DNA of 64,000 nucleotides from contig SSNP01000030.1 in NCBI GenBank assembly GCA_006937955.1, positions 4,511,845-4,575,844 of the forward strand, read 5' to 3'. Both the position numbers and the translations under genes were made by a program. Below, piece by piece: positions 11,808 through 24,309 of this stretch; positions within the stretch are counted from its first letter, which is position 1; each line of letters opens with the position of its first letter. This DNA comes from Pachypanchax playfairii. Its lineage: Eukaryota; Chordata; Actinopteri; Cyprinodontiformes; Aplocheilidae. Under the pieces are notes generated by a model. It searched no databases, was not told the origin of the DNA, and saw nothing but the letters and a program-made list of their open reading frames with translations.

Positions 11808-12190
11808 TAACACCCCCAGCGACAAGAAGGGTACAAATTCTTGTCTCTGGGGGTGTACCCTGTAGTCCAGGTCCATTTTTGTACCTTATGAAGTTGTTCC
11901 ACTAAAACAGTAAAATTATGCCACATTTTGAAGTCTAAAACCAACATTCTGAAACATAATATTGAAAATGATGGAAGAAACATAATAAAATGTAGATTAA
12001 CCAGCCTTGACCAGGGTTGCAGGTGCAGTTCAAATGGTACAAATTTGTACTTTATATCAATTTGAACCCTCAGAGGGACATTTCTGACCTTTTAAAGACC
12101 AATATTGTACTTTTAAGGGAACATTTTAAAACATTTTACCTATAGGTACAAAAATGTTCTTGTCTCGTACCTCTATTTCTGAGAGTGTGT
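11808..12190 (-). mobile_element. Foldback-type element, truncated copy
   Basis: Matches the reverse complement of most of the foldback element at 25741-26274. It includes the GTACAAATTCTTGTCTCTGG inner hairpin side and ends at CTATTTCTGAGAGTG. The opposite outer arm is missing, so this copy can no longer fold end to end. Boundaries are accurate to within about 10 bp. Confidence 0.8.
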
Positions 12191-13439
12191 AGACTTGCTG
12201 GCTGTGGAAAACAGAACTGCATTTCAACAGTTTTTTTTAAAGAACCAGTCCTGATCTAGAACTAGAACCTCTGAAAAACCCCTAAATATCCTTCAAGTGG
12301 TCTTTACACCTGCTCCAGTGTTGTCTTTAGTATGCAGTCATCACATAGGAAATTAAAAAACAAAACAGTTTTTGTTACTGCTCTTTTCTCTCTGTAGAAC
12401 ACCTCCATGCTGATTCTTCAGTGGGAAACTGGGTTGGGGTATGAATGCTAGAAGATGATAAGGACAGGAATGATTTATCAGCATTTCTCCAGCTTGCATT
12501 TGCTTTGAAATGACGTTAAGACGTGAAATAGAAATTGTTACCTTTTACAGACTTATCACACGTGTCTTTGATGTTCTGACAGGAAGGGGATAAGTGAGAT
12601 TGAAACAAAAATATATGTATTTATTTATTTATAGAGGAGGGCAGATTGTCACTCTATTCCCTTATCTCTCTCTCGCTCTTATTTTTTTATTTTGGCAAAG
12701 CCACCAGAGCACCAAATCAATTTGCCAGGCATCTAGATTTTTTTCTTGAGCCTGACAAAAGGAAAACTGTGACGTTTCAAATGGGCATTTTGTCACATTC
12801 ACTACCTACGATATTTACAATTTTCCTCCTTCACACATTCACTATTATAAAGAACCAGATAATGAGACACACCATCCAACATTTAGGGACCTTAAGTGAG
12901 CCAATATGCCCAGTTATTATCTCATCTTTATTATCTTTGAAGCTATTATACCTGCACTTTGTTATAGTGCATGAATCTGTGGGAATTTAATTTTAATGGA
13001 TGCATTGAGGGGGTCCTCGTATTTAGCTATTTCCAGGGATTCATTGAGGAACTCATAAAAGAAACCAAGATGTAAAATAAACTTTTCTTTTTCTTAATTG
13101 TCTAATTTTCAACAGTTATTGAATTGTTTTATGTTTTATGTTGTATCACCAGCACAGTATTCTACTGTAGACTAACCAATAGGTGGTTTACTGACTCTGC
13201 CATGTTGTATTTTTGGAGACACTAGAGACGTGGGCCTGAAAGTCCCAACTATACACAATCATTGTATTTTTTAAGCTTCAACAAACTGATAACAGCTAAA
13301 AGAGTTTCAGAAATATTTGAACTTACAGCAGCACAAAAAACCCCAATAGGGTCAAAGGCTCTCGATCCAGGCTTTCTGAATCTCTGGTCTTATAGGGATG
13401 CCCGCAGGTTTATCATAATTGCCCCCCCCCCCCATTAAA
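12191..13439. other. Unassigned intronic sequence
   Basis: AT-rich sequence with pyrimidine tracts and a run of C near 13424-13434. A 114-residue frame at 12646-12990 is hydrophobic, low-complexity and unrecognised. Confidence 0.5.
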
Positions 13440-13508
13440 CCCATTTGTGCTAGTCTCTGCAACATCTGTACTGGAACCTGAACATGTGGGGGAATGTTAT
13501 GTTCAGAG

Positions 13509-14508
13509 TAAGGGTGCATTGATACCGATACTGGAATCGGGTATTGGAACTGATACCATTCTAATGGTGTATTGGTATTGGTTAGTTAACTCATACCATG
13601 AACCGATACTTAACATGTGGAAACTCTGCAATAATTTCACAAAAAATGTTTATTTTTCACTTGAAACTTTGGTTTTGTGGTAATTTTTATTAAAGAGGCC
13701 ATTTTATACAAATTTCATGACTTTGTGGTTATTTCTTAAGTATTAACCTGGAATATGAAACATTTTATATCTAAAAAACATCAGGAAACACTGATTAACA
13801 GACCTTTCAAACTGTCTGCGTTAAAATTTGGTTGGTTCCGGCTCCTTCCGTCAGGCTTCGTCGGCAGCTCGTTCATATTCATCGTTCAAATTTGCTGGAC
13901 TCTGATTGTCTAACAAACTAGCCAATGAGAGCAAGGTATACTGTTTCCTGCCCCGCTGCACATGGCAACATCAGACGTCGTGTCTTTCTGTTTTCTACGT
14001 CTTATGCCAACAGCTTTTAGCCAGCAGCATGCTAGGCGTTATGCTAACAGCTTTTAGCCAGCAGCATGCTAGGTGTGGTTTCAACTGCAGGAGCTGATGA
14101 ATACTAACGAACAAAGGAGTTGTGATGAAACAGATACAGGCCGTTACAACTCGGGTTTTATCACCACCTGCGTAGTTTGAGAGATTAAAACTGAAAGAGA
14201 AGTTGTTGACCTGTTTTCACACCCACTATGAAGGTAAGAACACCTGTGGAGCTAAAATATTCAACAGAAACCTCAGAAAACCTGTTTTTAATGAAAGGAC
14301 CACTTTAATATTTTATTTATTTATGGAGTTCACCATCATTTGTTGTAATAAGCAGAAAATAAAATAAAAAATGTCTTCCAATTCACTGCTTTTTTTGTGT
14401 AGTAGAAGTATAGGTGTAGTAGAGCATTTGTACTCGGTATCAGCAAATACTCAGATCAAAGTATTGGTATTGTATCAGTTTGAAAAAAGTGGTATCATTG
14501 CATCGCTA
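13509..14508 (+). mobile_element. hAT-type element carrying a nested MITE
   Basis: Ends TAAGGGTGCATTGATAC and, inverted, TAGCGATGCAATGATAC. It has a perfect 8-bp target duplication, GTTCAGAG, at 13501-13508 and 14509-14516, diagnostic of hAT. It is rich in GATACC and TATTGGTAT words. Without the nested TTAA element it would be about 385 bp, close to the 373-bp unfilled relative at 49294-49666. No coding capacity. Confidence 0.92.
13694..14304 (-). mobile_element. TTAA-flanked MITE, AGAGGCC family, copy A
   Basis: 611 bp between TTAA at 13690-13693 and TTAA at 14305-14308. The ends are AGAGGCC on the left and a decayed inverse on the right. It is inverted relative to copies B to E. It contains a 37-bp tandem duplication (AGCTTTTAGCCAGCAGCATG and onward) shared only with copy B. 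The target site is preserved empty in the hAT at 49294-49666. Confidence 0.92.
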
Positions 14509-14968
14509 GTTCAGAGATAAGTCTAGATTGTGTCTACTTCAGTTGGAGCTTAGGGTCGATGTGTGAAGAACTCAGCTTTGTGTGGAGGCAGTATGATGGT
14601 CTGGGACATTATCTCTCACTGGAAACTAAGACTTGTCATCATTCTCAACATCAGTACAGACAGATGTTCATATGAGGGTCTTCAAACATTATCAGTTTCA
14701 TAGCTCCACTGTCTGAGATCAAACTCTATCCTCCAAGATGACAACACTTGCCTCTCCGAGTGAGATTTATTCAAAACTACCTCCAGAATTTGGGAGTGAA
14801 GAGGATGGAATGGCTCCATTAAACACTTTTGGGATCACATTGGGCATGTTGTTCTTGTTGAGTGACCTACACAGCTATGCTAATAAAGAATGGAGGTTAA
14901 CTTTGCAGGATGAACATTTCCAGAGAGCTCCATTGTTCTCAGCTATTCAAACACTGGCTATTAATTAA

Positions 14969-17641
14969 TGGGCTCAGTCTGATTTAGGCTACCCCCCCCT
15001 TCACCGCATAGACTCAAGGCTATAGGAGGAATGTATTGTTTGTGTGGATGTTGATGCAAAAAATGTGTCAATGTGTGCAGTGACAGCATCTTAATTTAGT
15101 TTTGACCCACTGATGCGTTCAGTCACACATCAGCCACTGTGGTGACCATCTGTGACCAAACCCATGACTGCTTGGTCTCTTTTATCAGCATAAGGGACTA
15201 ATCCCCTGTGGCTTGTCTGGGACCTTGAGGTCCCCACCAGTGTCCTCCTTGACGTACGGTCCTCCAACTACCTGAAGGAGACTGTTTTGTCAACATTTTA
15301 CTGCTGCCTTAAAATAAAGTTGACTGTCAAGAGTCTCAGGACTAAAGTGAGCCACCTACCCAGGCCTTAATAATTCTCTCACACATTAAAAGGCACATGA
15401 GGAGTTGCTTAAGAGCTTTGCTGTGTCATTTTAAAAAATGTGGCCGTTTTTTGTCTTTAAACATTTAGACTTGCCGAGGGGAAGCTGACATAACACTCCA
15501 GTGAATATGAGTATTATTACTCTGACACCATCTAAGTTCTCATGGAGAACCAGAATCCAGAATTACAGACAAGAAATCATGTTAAAGAAAATACACGAGA
15601 TAGTTTTCCCTCAATGAGAGCACGAATGCTTCTGCTCAAGCATCCCCCCCCCCTGCAGCTCTGTTTACCCTGACTCAGAAGCAGTTTAGTTTTTTTAGAG
15701 GATTAGAGGAGATTACAACATGATCTGGTTTACGATTGCCGCTCATTTTGGGGAAAGTCCAACAATCACCTTCTTTGAAAGAAAAACAGTAAATAAACAC
15801 CAAACCAAGCTGTGTGAAGTGCAAACAATGCAATCTTGTTTTTTGTTTGTTTTTTTTCTTTTAAACCATCTGTTAAAAGCATGTGGAAACACGATCTGTT
15901 CTGAAATTCCTCCGACTTACAAGAAAAAAAAGAACTGGTGCCGACTAAAAACACCCAATGAAACCCGCCGTAGCTGCAGTCTGTCGTATGTGGAGGAGGA
16001 TGGATTTTACACGTGTAGCTACATTTGAACGTGTATGCACTTGGAATTCTGCCATCATATCCATCGTCTATGCTAAAGACTTGTCACAGCTGACATCACT
16101 GTCGGGTTATTGTCCTCTAAATCTGCAGGGAATAAAAAGACTTGGTATCATCTCTGGCTCAGCAATAAAAATCAACCTTTAAAAATAAACACATACATTA
16201 TTTTTGCCATGAATGTTATGAATGATATCAGCTTCCTGTTATATGTTGACTTTACCTTGCTTTAGACCCTAGCCTAAATTAATTACATTAAGCTAAACTA
16301 TATTACATTATATCATTATACTTGACCAGGTCTGCACCTGATGGCCTTTTCCATGCCTGTGTTATTGACTGCTGCTGGTTCTGATTAGCATGTCGGTCAC
16401 AGGGGGAGGGATGGGTGATGGGATTGATGTCATGGGGTGACTGAATAAATATTCACAGCCAATAAGTAGAATTTTGTTTTTGTGGATCTAATTGCAGTAG
16501 TTATGCACTGAAGGAGTGGGTGGGAGGGAGGGGGGGGAGGGGGCGTCACCAACTGTCAGATGGGTTTGTTGATTGATTGATTGATGGCTGATGTAAGATG
16601 ATGGATATCTACTCACATTAAAGGTGTTTGGTTGTGGTTTCCACACTTTGAGTCAGTGTTATGGCTTCATTAATAGAGTGATCCACCATGGCTATAGATT
16701 ATAGTGCTGACAGGTCTGTATTATGTCTCGGTGGGCTGATGCTGATGTCATGAATAAGAGGGTCACACGTTGAAGGGGATTTATGTAAAACTCCCAGTGA
16801 GATAGTGTTATTTTTTAACTTTCTAGTTTCAAACCTGTGTATTTTATAATATTGGTGATGTATAAACGATTATATTAACCGTCTGGTCTTTACAAAACAT
16901 CATGACCTGTGGACCCCATTAGTTCTAATTTTGGGGGATGTTGAAGAAGGAGTGAAAAACTTCATCCCGTAATGGAACAATAATAAAAAGGTGAAGCCAG
17001 TAAATCAAGGTTGTCAATGTTTTGAACTTTTCCTTTTTATTTCTTTGGATCTTTTTATTTTCTAGAAGTACCACCAACTTGCAACGCTTCACCTTCTAAA
17101 CCGTTCCCCTCTTTGCATCACCTGAAGATTGAAATTAACTGCAATGAAAATTAAAAAAAACATTGAACTTCCTCTTTCTTATAAAGTCTGTTTATTACAC
17201 TCACTATCAATATTTTTATTGTTTAAAGTGACTTTATCTTTAGTCAGCTCTGACTTACAGACACCCCACTGTGCTTCTCTCATTAATTATGTATAGAGGA
17301 AGTAGTAGCAGCACAGGGGGGCTGTGGATGAGAAGATGTGCATGTGATAGTGAGGAAAACAGTGAAGGCTTGGTGTGAATTATTTACTGTTGGCTCATGG
17401 TTTACCTGCTGAGTGTCAGACACTGACATTTGGAAAGGGAGCGATCGTCTGTACTGAGCGCAGTGTGATGCTGTGCGGCAGTAAATGAGATTCTTTACAG
17501 GTGTAAGTCTCCTTGAATGGATCTGGAAACCTCCGTGCCCTGATGAAAAGCTGAGTTTCTACTCTGCATGACAGTCATTAAAAGGAATTTAAGACAAAAC
17601 ATGCTACTGCAACCCAGCACTCCAGAATAGATCACAAAACC
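14969..17641. other. Unassigned intronic sequence
   Basis: About 2.7 kb with C runs (near 14993 and 15645), a short GATT repeat near 16569 and a G-rich tract listed separately. No exon or transposon recognised. Confidence 0.5.
16518..16543 (+). other. Potential G-quadruplex tract
   Basis: GGGTGGGAGGGAGGGGGG followed by more G runs: at least four runs of three or more G separated by single bases, which fits the standard G-quadruplex pattern. It is on the pard3 sense strand. No function is shown. Confidence 0.6.
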
Positions 17642-17645
17642 TTAA

Positions 17646-18211
17646 AGCTATAGTGCGTAACTTTTACATGTCCGTGAATGTTCGTTTCAGCCAAGCCACT
17701 ATTAGAGGAGATGACACAATGCAGATTAAGCCGATCGGCTCCTCAAACATCTCACGGTATTTTTCAATATGTATCATTTTTACTTTGCGTGTCGACCGGC
17801 GACATTCCCGCGCTGGCGCGCAGGAAATTACGTCTTTTACATCACAACAAGAAGGGAGGGGGAGGACGAGCGGAGAGTCTCGTAGCAGGAGATCATTCAC
17901 TAACCTGTCAGTTACAAATTAGCAGGCAACTTGTCTCCCGTTTGTAATAAGCTATTTGCGTTTCTGTGGAAAATAAATAAAAAATACAATAATTACCTCT
18001 TCCGAAGAGTCCATCTTTTTTCAACAGCTGTCCTTATTTAAACAGAATAAAAATGTTGTGGAATCGTGAATCACAGCGACAGAGGGATAGCGGTTGGGGG
18101 AAGGGGGTGGGGGGGGGGAGAGGTGGGCGTACGTCATATGGAAGCACCAGCTTCATTGTTGTAATAACGCAAAATTCCGCTAGGGGGCGACAGATGTTAC
18201 GCACTATAGCT
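17646..18211. mobile_element. TTAA-flanked MITE, AGCTATAGTGCG family
   Basis: 566 bp with 16-bp perfect terminal inverted repeats (AGCTATAGTGCGTAAC) flanked by TTAA at 17642-17645 and 18212-18215. The interior has CpG-rich patches and, near the right end (about 18095-18127), a G-rich run able to form a quadruplex. There is no transposase. TTAA targeting fits piggyBac or Kolobok; ends beginning AG rather than CCC favour a non-piggyBac source, which is an inference. Confidence 0.92.
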
Positions 18212-18215
18212 TTAA

Positions 18216-19484
18216 AGTCCAAACAGATGTGTTAGATGTCCATGATGTCTTCAGCTTCAAAAGGTCAAACTTGGACTACAACTATCATTTGTAGTAGCCG
18301 GTGACAGTAATACTAACAACTTAACTTTGTGTGACAAAAACAGTAAAATCGACTATTTAAAGCCAATCTAATGCAGTTATTATTTACTTATTAGAAGATA
18401 ATATATATACATACACAAATATATACCGAATGGATTCAGTATATATTCAGCAAGTTGCAAATTTTATTAAATATGTTTCTCCTAATCATCATCATGCACT
18501 CCACATTTCTCTCATTACAGAGAGACTCTGCTCTCTATTGACTGCAGGTGTGACGACGTGTTTCCAACTGTTCAAATTCATCATGCAGTCATAGCAGGAC
18601 TCCACTTGTGTTCCTGCAAGCGACTCTGAATTCATTCAGTAGGATTAATTTCAAAGATGGCTGTATTTATGTTGGATGCAGCTGTGGTCTTCTAAGAAAA
18701 TAATCGATTGAAATGTTGGCAGCAATTAAAGATGGGAAAGTTAGGAGTGTTTTGTTGATGTGGAACCTAAATTGCTTTGCAGTAGATTGGATTTGGCACA
18801 ACAAACGCAACGTAGTCATCTCCATAAAACACTACATTATACATTTTATTTTGCATCCTATAATTCACAAGAACATCTGCAGAAACACTGCAATGAACTT
18901 CATTCTCCACAGTGAGTTTTTACCTAATATTTACATAATATACAATAAAAACACCTGTGGAATTATACTGCAATTGTCAACTTTTAATCAGTTTTCCGAC
19001 AAAACAATGACAGGGCTTTGTCTACATATCGGAGCTACTTACTGGTTTGCTACAATTTTGTCTATACTACCAGACACAAGTTTGTTCTTACTGGTATAAT
19101 CATTATCTAAGCAGGAGGACAGGTTACACCTTTTCACAAAACAATTTTGCAATACATCACATAACCTTTGCTTATTCAGAAACCTCCAGTCATGCATGCC
19201 AGCAATCATGTGTGTTTACATAAATTCAACTGGTATTGAAGAATCAAAGATGGATTTCTTTGATATCAAACATTTGGTGTAAATTTGGTGTAATTAATCT
19301 CCAGCTGGTTATACTAACTACCTGTCATCACATGTATTGACCACTTTTTTGTGACATCTCATTCATTGATTAAGCGACATAATAGTAATAGTTTGAATTC
19401 AACATTTCATTTCCTTCATAAATCATATCAAGATAAGAATTATTACACAAAGAGATCAAATGTATATGGACATAATGTACTGAC
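18216..19484. other. Unassigned intronic sequence
   Basis: AT-rich, with an ATATATATACATACAC stretch near 18402. A 128-residue frame at 18713-19099 has no recognisable domain and AT-rich codons; I do not call it a gene. Confidence 0.5.
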
Positions 19485-19487
19485 TAA

Positions 19488-20105
19488 GGGTGTATTCACA
19501 CCAGCCCTGTTTAGTCCGCTTGAATCAAACTCTAGTTCGTTTGCACAGAAAGTCCGGTTCGTTTGGGGAGGTGCGAACGTGCACCTGAACTCTGATTCAG
19601 ACCAAACAATCAAACTCTAGTCTACCTTAAAACGTGGGTCTCTGCTTGATTGAAACAAACTCTGGTGCGGTTCGATTGCAAGTGTGAACGCAACCGGACC
19701 GGGACCGCACCAAAAGCAGGAAGTGGACTATATTGTGTAGCCGTCTCAGCCGCCTCGTGTAGTTCTCTGTCTTGTTATCTGCTCATTCTGAGTCCAGTGC
19801 TGCAGAATATTGATCTGGTACATTCACCAAACATAAAAGATCCCAAAACCACCAGAATCTGCTGCTACTCCATGTTTGTTTATGTTTCACTCTCCCGCAG
19901 CAGCAACAGGAAATGCAGTAACAAGTAGTGCAGAAACTCTACAGCGCCACCACAGGTGGGGATGTAACATGCTCCAAAGGTTATTTGGTTCGGTTCATAG
20001 AGTGCAGTGTGAATCCAAACCACACCAACTAAAAACAACAACAATGTTGCAGTTTTGGTCCCCAATCGAACCGAGTCCACCGGACTATCAGGTCTAAATA
20101 CAACC
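19488..20105 (+). mobile_element. MITE with GGTTGTATTCACACC ends, copy 2
   Basis: 618-bp inverted copy of the element at 10823-11430. It starts GGGTGTATTCACACC after TAA (19485-19487) and ends at AAATACAACC (20105). The right flank reads TTAATC, so the 3-bp duplication is imperfect or shifted here. The interior, including the GATGTAACATGC and CCGCAGCAGCAA regions, matches copy 1 closely in reverse complement. Confidence 0.88.
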
Positions 20106-22049
20106 TTAATCACCTAGTAGCTTAGAAATGTACAAGTTTTGCAAAAGTTTCATTTTTCTTTTATATGCAGGACTATTATTATCCATTGTATCTACTCTTA
20201 AACTACCAAAACCAAGTTTTTTTAATCCAACCATTTATTTTTCTTCTGCTTATCCAGGGTCCAGGTGTGGAGTTGTGCTATGAAAACAAAGTTTGGCAGT
20301 AATGGTAGTAGACTGTATTTGTTTTGGGGCAGTATTGATCTTCAGAACGTCGAAGTAATAACTGAACAACCTTTTTTACTCATTGTTGTCCATTGTATTT
20401 CTTTAGTTGAGAACTTTCTGTGGTTCTCTTCAGGGATGACTAGTTCTACATGACTCACACTTGGGAAGCAGGACAAGTATTGTACACCAGAGAACAGCCA
20501 TGTTGTGGACAGCCTGTCTGCAGTCATTGCTTCTTTCCCTTGCTAATTAGAGCTCCAAGCTCCCCAGTCACGCCACCATTGTGGCCTCGGCAGGAATCCC
20601 AGATGATGGCCTCTTAAGACCCCCAAGGACGCCATATGTGAGGCTTTGCAATCTGACAAAAAAACCATGGATACACATTCATACCACTCAGCTTCAATAA
20701 GAGCTGCAATCTAGAAATGGGATGGTTTTAGCTGGAAAGGCGCCACTGTTGATGCATCAGTCTTAGAAGCACATGGGTGAAGTCAGAGCCTGACAAATCT
20801 AGGGTATTATCAGGTCTTTGTTCAGCCTGCAGCTGTCACTTACCAGGCTACTGGGAGAGGATGAGGAAAACAGAAGGGAATTCATGACCTATTCCTTTAA
20901 CCACAAAGAGAGATTGAGGCATTTAACAATAAAAACATACGGGAAGAAAAAATACGGAAATGGAGGGGAGAGATGAGGCATGAAAAAAGGAACTGAAAGG
21001 AATTTATATGAAGATATGAGGGAAAGAGTAAAATGAAATAAATGCCAGATAAAAGCACATATACGTGTGCTTGAAAGGCTTTCATTTGATCCCATCCCAA
21101 AATCATGGTGATTGGCCAAGGCTGATTTTCTCTGAAGACTAAAAAATGTTTTATCTTAGTCTTTCTCCTCAACATATATGACCAGCGGTAAAACAGATCT
21201 AATCTTTTTCCATCACTGCAGTTGGTCCCAAAGGCTGTCCGTTTCCCCAAAAATGCCTCATCTTTCTGTCTTTGAAATAAATGAAAGTCCACAGGGTGAT
21301 GGAATAAAGATGAGCTTAGGCTTTGACTTGATGCAAGATTGCCAAAGGGCCCAGACATAAGAAGTCTGCACCCTCATCTGCTGCACAGAGATACTGGGGC
21401 CAGCGCAAAAAAAACAGATAATCTGATAGAATTTCAATCAACATTGATCAGATAAGAAATACCAGAATATCTGACTTTAAAGTAACACTGAAGCTTCTAC
21501 TTTTTCTGAAAAAGAACATTCTGTGACAACTCTCAGAGTTCCTGTCAATCAACAGCTTTTGAAATTTTCGGCTCAGCCACAATCTGATGCGTTCGTTCCA
21601 ATTGGCTGAGACTGACCTTTGACCTTCGGTCTGCTCACATGATCCATGTTTCACTCTTAGTGATGGGATTACTCCTTCAGCAGCCAGTGGCTGTGTTTAT
21701 TGGGCATGTAGAGACTCCGTGAGGCTTTGATCCACTAACTGAAGCAAACAGACAGACTGTGGCATAGTTTGAATCTTTGGCTAAAACCTTATGGTTTATA
21801 AAACATCTGCAAATCCTCCTGGATCAAAGGATGACTATTACACTGACAGGCATCCAGCTCACCCAGCTGCAGCTTTAGAGTGCTCATGACCCATGTCAAC
21901 AGGTCCGATTAAAGAAATACAGGTGGGATTGAGGTCACACATTTGAACACCAAGATACATGCTCAATTATTGTGGAAGGAAAGCCCTCGTCCATTGTAAA
22001 AGATTAGTGTTGGAGTTGATCTTTTTTTGTTCTTTGGCGTTCTTTCACT
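20106..22049. other. Unassigned intronic sequence
   Basis: About 1.9 kb. The longest frame (153 residues, minus strand, 20897-21358) is unrecognised, low-complexity at its end and without homology that I can see. No repeat recognised. Confidence 0.5.
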
Positions 22050-22053
22050 TTAA

Positions 22054-22600
22054 AGCTGCTATACTTAATTTTCATAACAAATTAGCTTAACGTCTTTTTT
22101 TTCATGCCCATTAAAAACATTTTAACACATCATCGAGAAAAATATGTTGTGAAGATAAAAAAAAGACGAAAAAAAATAATTAAGTGGTTCTCCCGTATTT
22201 GTTTAAAAACATCAACCAATCAAATGATTCGGTCCAGAAGGAATGATTGGACAGTGTCTCCAGACATATGGACTTCTGCATTTATTTGTCTTCTGTGCTC
22301 CTAATAAACTGAGACATATTACCGCAGCACACCACTGCTGGGAGTGTTCACCGCTCTACCATGTCACAGCAGGAGAAACAGCCGCCGGCTGGTTCCGCGT
22401 CAGGTTCAGGACAAAGTAACAATTAATGTCAGTTGTTTGTTGTTATATTGTTTTCACTTACCGGTGATTCCACCATGTTACGGTACTTGAATGAACTGCG
22501 GACCAGTGTCTTGCACTCGGTCATCTTCTGGGGCTACGCGTGTTTCCAAACCTGGGGGGGCGTGGCTAAGCTAGGCAATTTGAAATCGGGTATATCACCT
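22054..22600. mobile_element. TTAA-flanked MITE, AGCTGCTATAC family
   Basis: 547 bp between TTAA at 22050-22053 and 22601-22604. The ends are AGCTGCTATAC and, inverted, AGGTGATATAC (9 of 11 match). The interior is non-coding, with a GC-rich right half. It is unrelated in interior to the other TTAA families of the window. Confidence 0.75.
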
Positions 22601-22604
22601 TTAA

Positions 22605-23678
22605 TAGCTGAAGCTGAAGCAGCAGGAGAACTTCCTGTTTGTCCTGTCTAAGATTTGACAGGTTCACTTCTCCCAGTAAGCTTTCAGAATAGTCTTTCAG
22701 CCAGACTATAAATACAACAATAGTGTGAATATTCTGTATAATCGTGTCTGAGTGACACCAAGAGAATACATCTCCTACGTCTTGCTGTCTTTGTTGTGTG
22801 GGTATGTCTGCATGAATTTAGAAGGGAAACAGCTAACTTAAGCATTGATTACTGACATTTCAGCCTGAAAACAGATATTTTGAGCAAATCTTATTACAAT
22901 GATCAAAATTTAAAAGAAAATGTGAAAATCTTATGGAATATGGATACTGGGTTTTTCCATTCCCTGTTTTTTTAATGACATATTTCCCACTAACATTTAA
23001 AGTGGACACTCATACGACTGAGAAACAGTCTCCTTTTTGTTTGTTTTTACATCGTTTTCTCTTGAACACAGGAAACAAGACAACGAATGTGGATTTCATT
23101 CATATAAAAACTGTCTGAGATTTTCTTGTTTATTTTTTCAGATTATCTGCCCATGTGACTTGACGTTTATTCTCAGTCTTCTCTTATAGCGCTTGTTCTT
23201 TGGACTCGTGACAGAAATTGATGTATTCAGATGTGAATTTATTAGCAGTGAGACCTTGACGCATTAGAGACAATCATGCTGACTAATTACCCACTGAGGT
23301 GCAGTAAGAAGTGAGAAATCAACTGAATCCAGCTTGTTAATGTATATAGAGATGTAGCGACTGCTGGCTGTATGTTTTAACTGGACACTTTTGATTTGAT
23401 TGTTTTAATTCCCTGTTTTATTTCTTGTCATATATCAGCCTAAAACTAGGTTTCTGGATAGTGTCTTTGATTCTCCTTGAGTGTCAAACAGAAATATTTA
23501 TTAGGCTGTTTGTTTGGAGTCAGATTAAACTAACTGCATGCTCTGGACTTCAACAATCTTAAGTTTTTTGTTTCCCTACTGATTACTGAGCGGTCAAGCC
23601 CCTCGTTTGACAAGCAGGATGTTACATGTTGTACAGCATTTAAACCACATGCATATCAGTGAAATGAGTAGACAAATA
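22605..23678. other. Unassigned intronic sequence
   Basis: About 1.1 kb AT-rich sequence; nothing recognised. Confidence 0.5.
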
Positions 23679-23682
23679 TTAA

Positions 23683-24305
23683 AGAGGCCATTGCGTTAAA
23701 AACAGTGTTTCTGAGGTTTCTGTTGAATATTTTAGCTCCACAGGTGTTCTTACCTTCATACCTTCGGGTGAAAACAGGTCAACAACTTCTCTTTCAGTTT
23801 TAATCTCTCAAACTACGCAGGTGGTGATAAAACCCAAGTTCTCCCGAGTTCTAACGGCCTGTATCTGTTTCATCACAACTCCTTTGTCTGTTAGTATTCA
23901 TCAGCTCCTGCAGTTGAAACCACGCCTAGCATGCTGCTGGCTAAAAGCTGTTAGCATAACGCCTAGCATGCTGCTGGCTAAAAGCTGTTCGCATAAGACG
24001 TAGCAAACAGGAAGAGAGAACGTCTGATGTTGCCATGCGCAGCGGGGCAGGAAATAGTATACCTTGCTCTAATAGGCTAGTTTGTTAGCCAATCAGAGTC
24101 CAGCAAATTTGAATAATGAATATGAACGAGCTGCTGAAGGAAGCCTGACGGAAGGACCCGGAACCAACTGAATTTTAACGCAGACAGATTGAAAGGTCTG
24201 TTAATCAGTGTTTCCTGATGTTTTTTAGATATAAAATGTTTCATATTACTGGTTAATACTTAAGAAATAACCACAAAGTCCTGAAATTTGTATGAAATGA
24301 CCTCT
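23683..24305 (+). mobile_element. TTAA-flanked MITE, AGAGGCC family, copy B
   Basis: 623 bp between TTAA at 23679-23682 and 24306-24309. The ends are AGAGGCCATT and, inverted, AGAGGTCATT. It has the same 37-bp tandem duplication as copy A (CGCCTAGCATGCTGCTGGCT and onward, twice), which marks a subfamily. Non-coding. Confidence 0.93.
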
Positions 24306-24309
24306 TTAA

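Larger units (their letters stand above)
13440..14968 (+). pseudogene. Tc1-like transposase fossil, split by a hAT insertion
   Basis: The right part (14509-14968) preserves transposase landmarks at DNA level: a GTGTGGAGGCAGTATGATGG block (G-G-S-M-M-V-W region), TCCAAGATGACAAC (QDDN with the second aspartate) and ATTAAACACTTTTGGGATCA (the IEHLWD region with the final acidic residue). The left part (about 13450-13508) reads up to the first catalytic motif, which the hAT duplication GTTCAGAG interrupts. Many stops and frameshifts make it an old fossil. The left boundary is uncertain. Confidence 0.7.

Noticed and set aside
20897..21358. 153-codon minus-strand frame
   Set aside because: No recognisable domain, hydrophobic low-complexity end, overlaps another open frame and shows no splice context.
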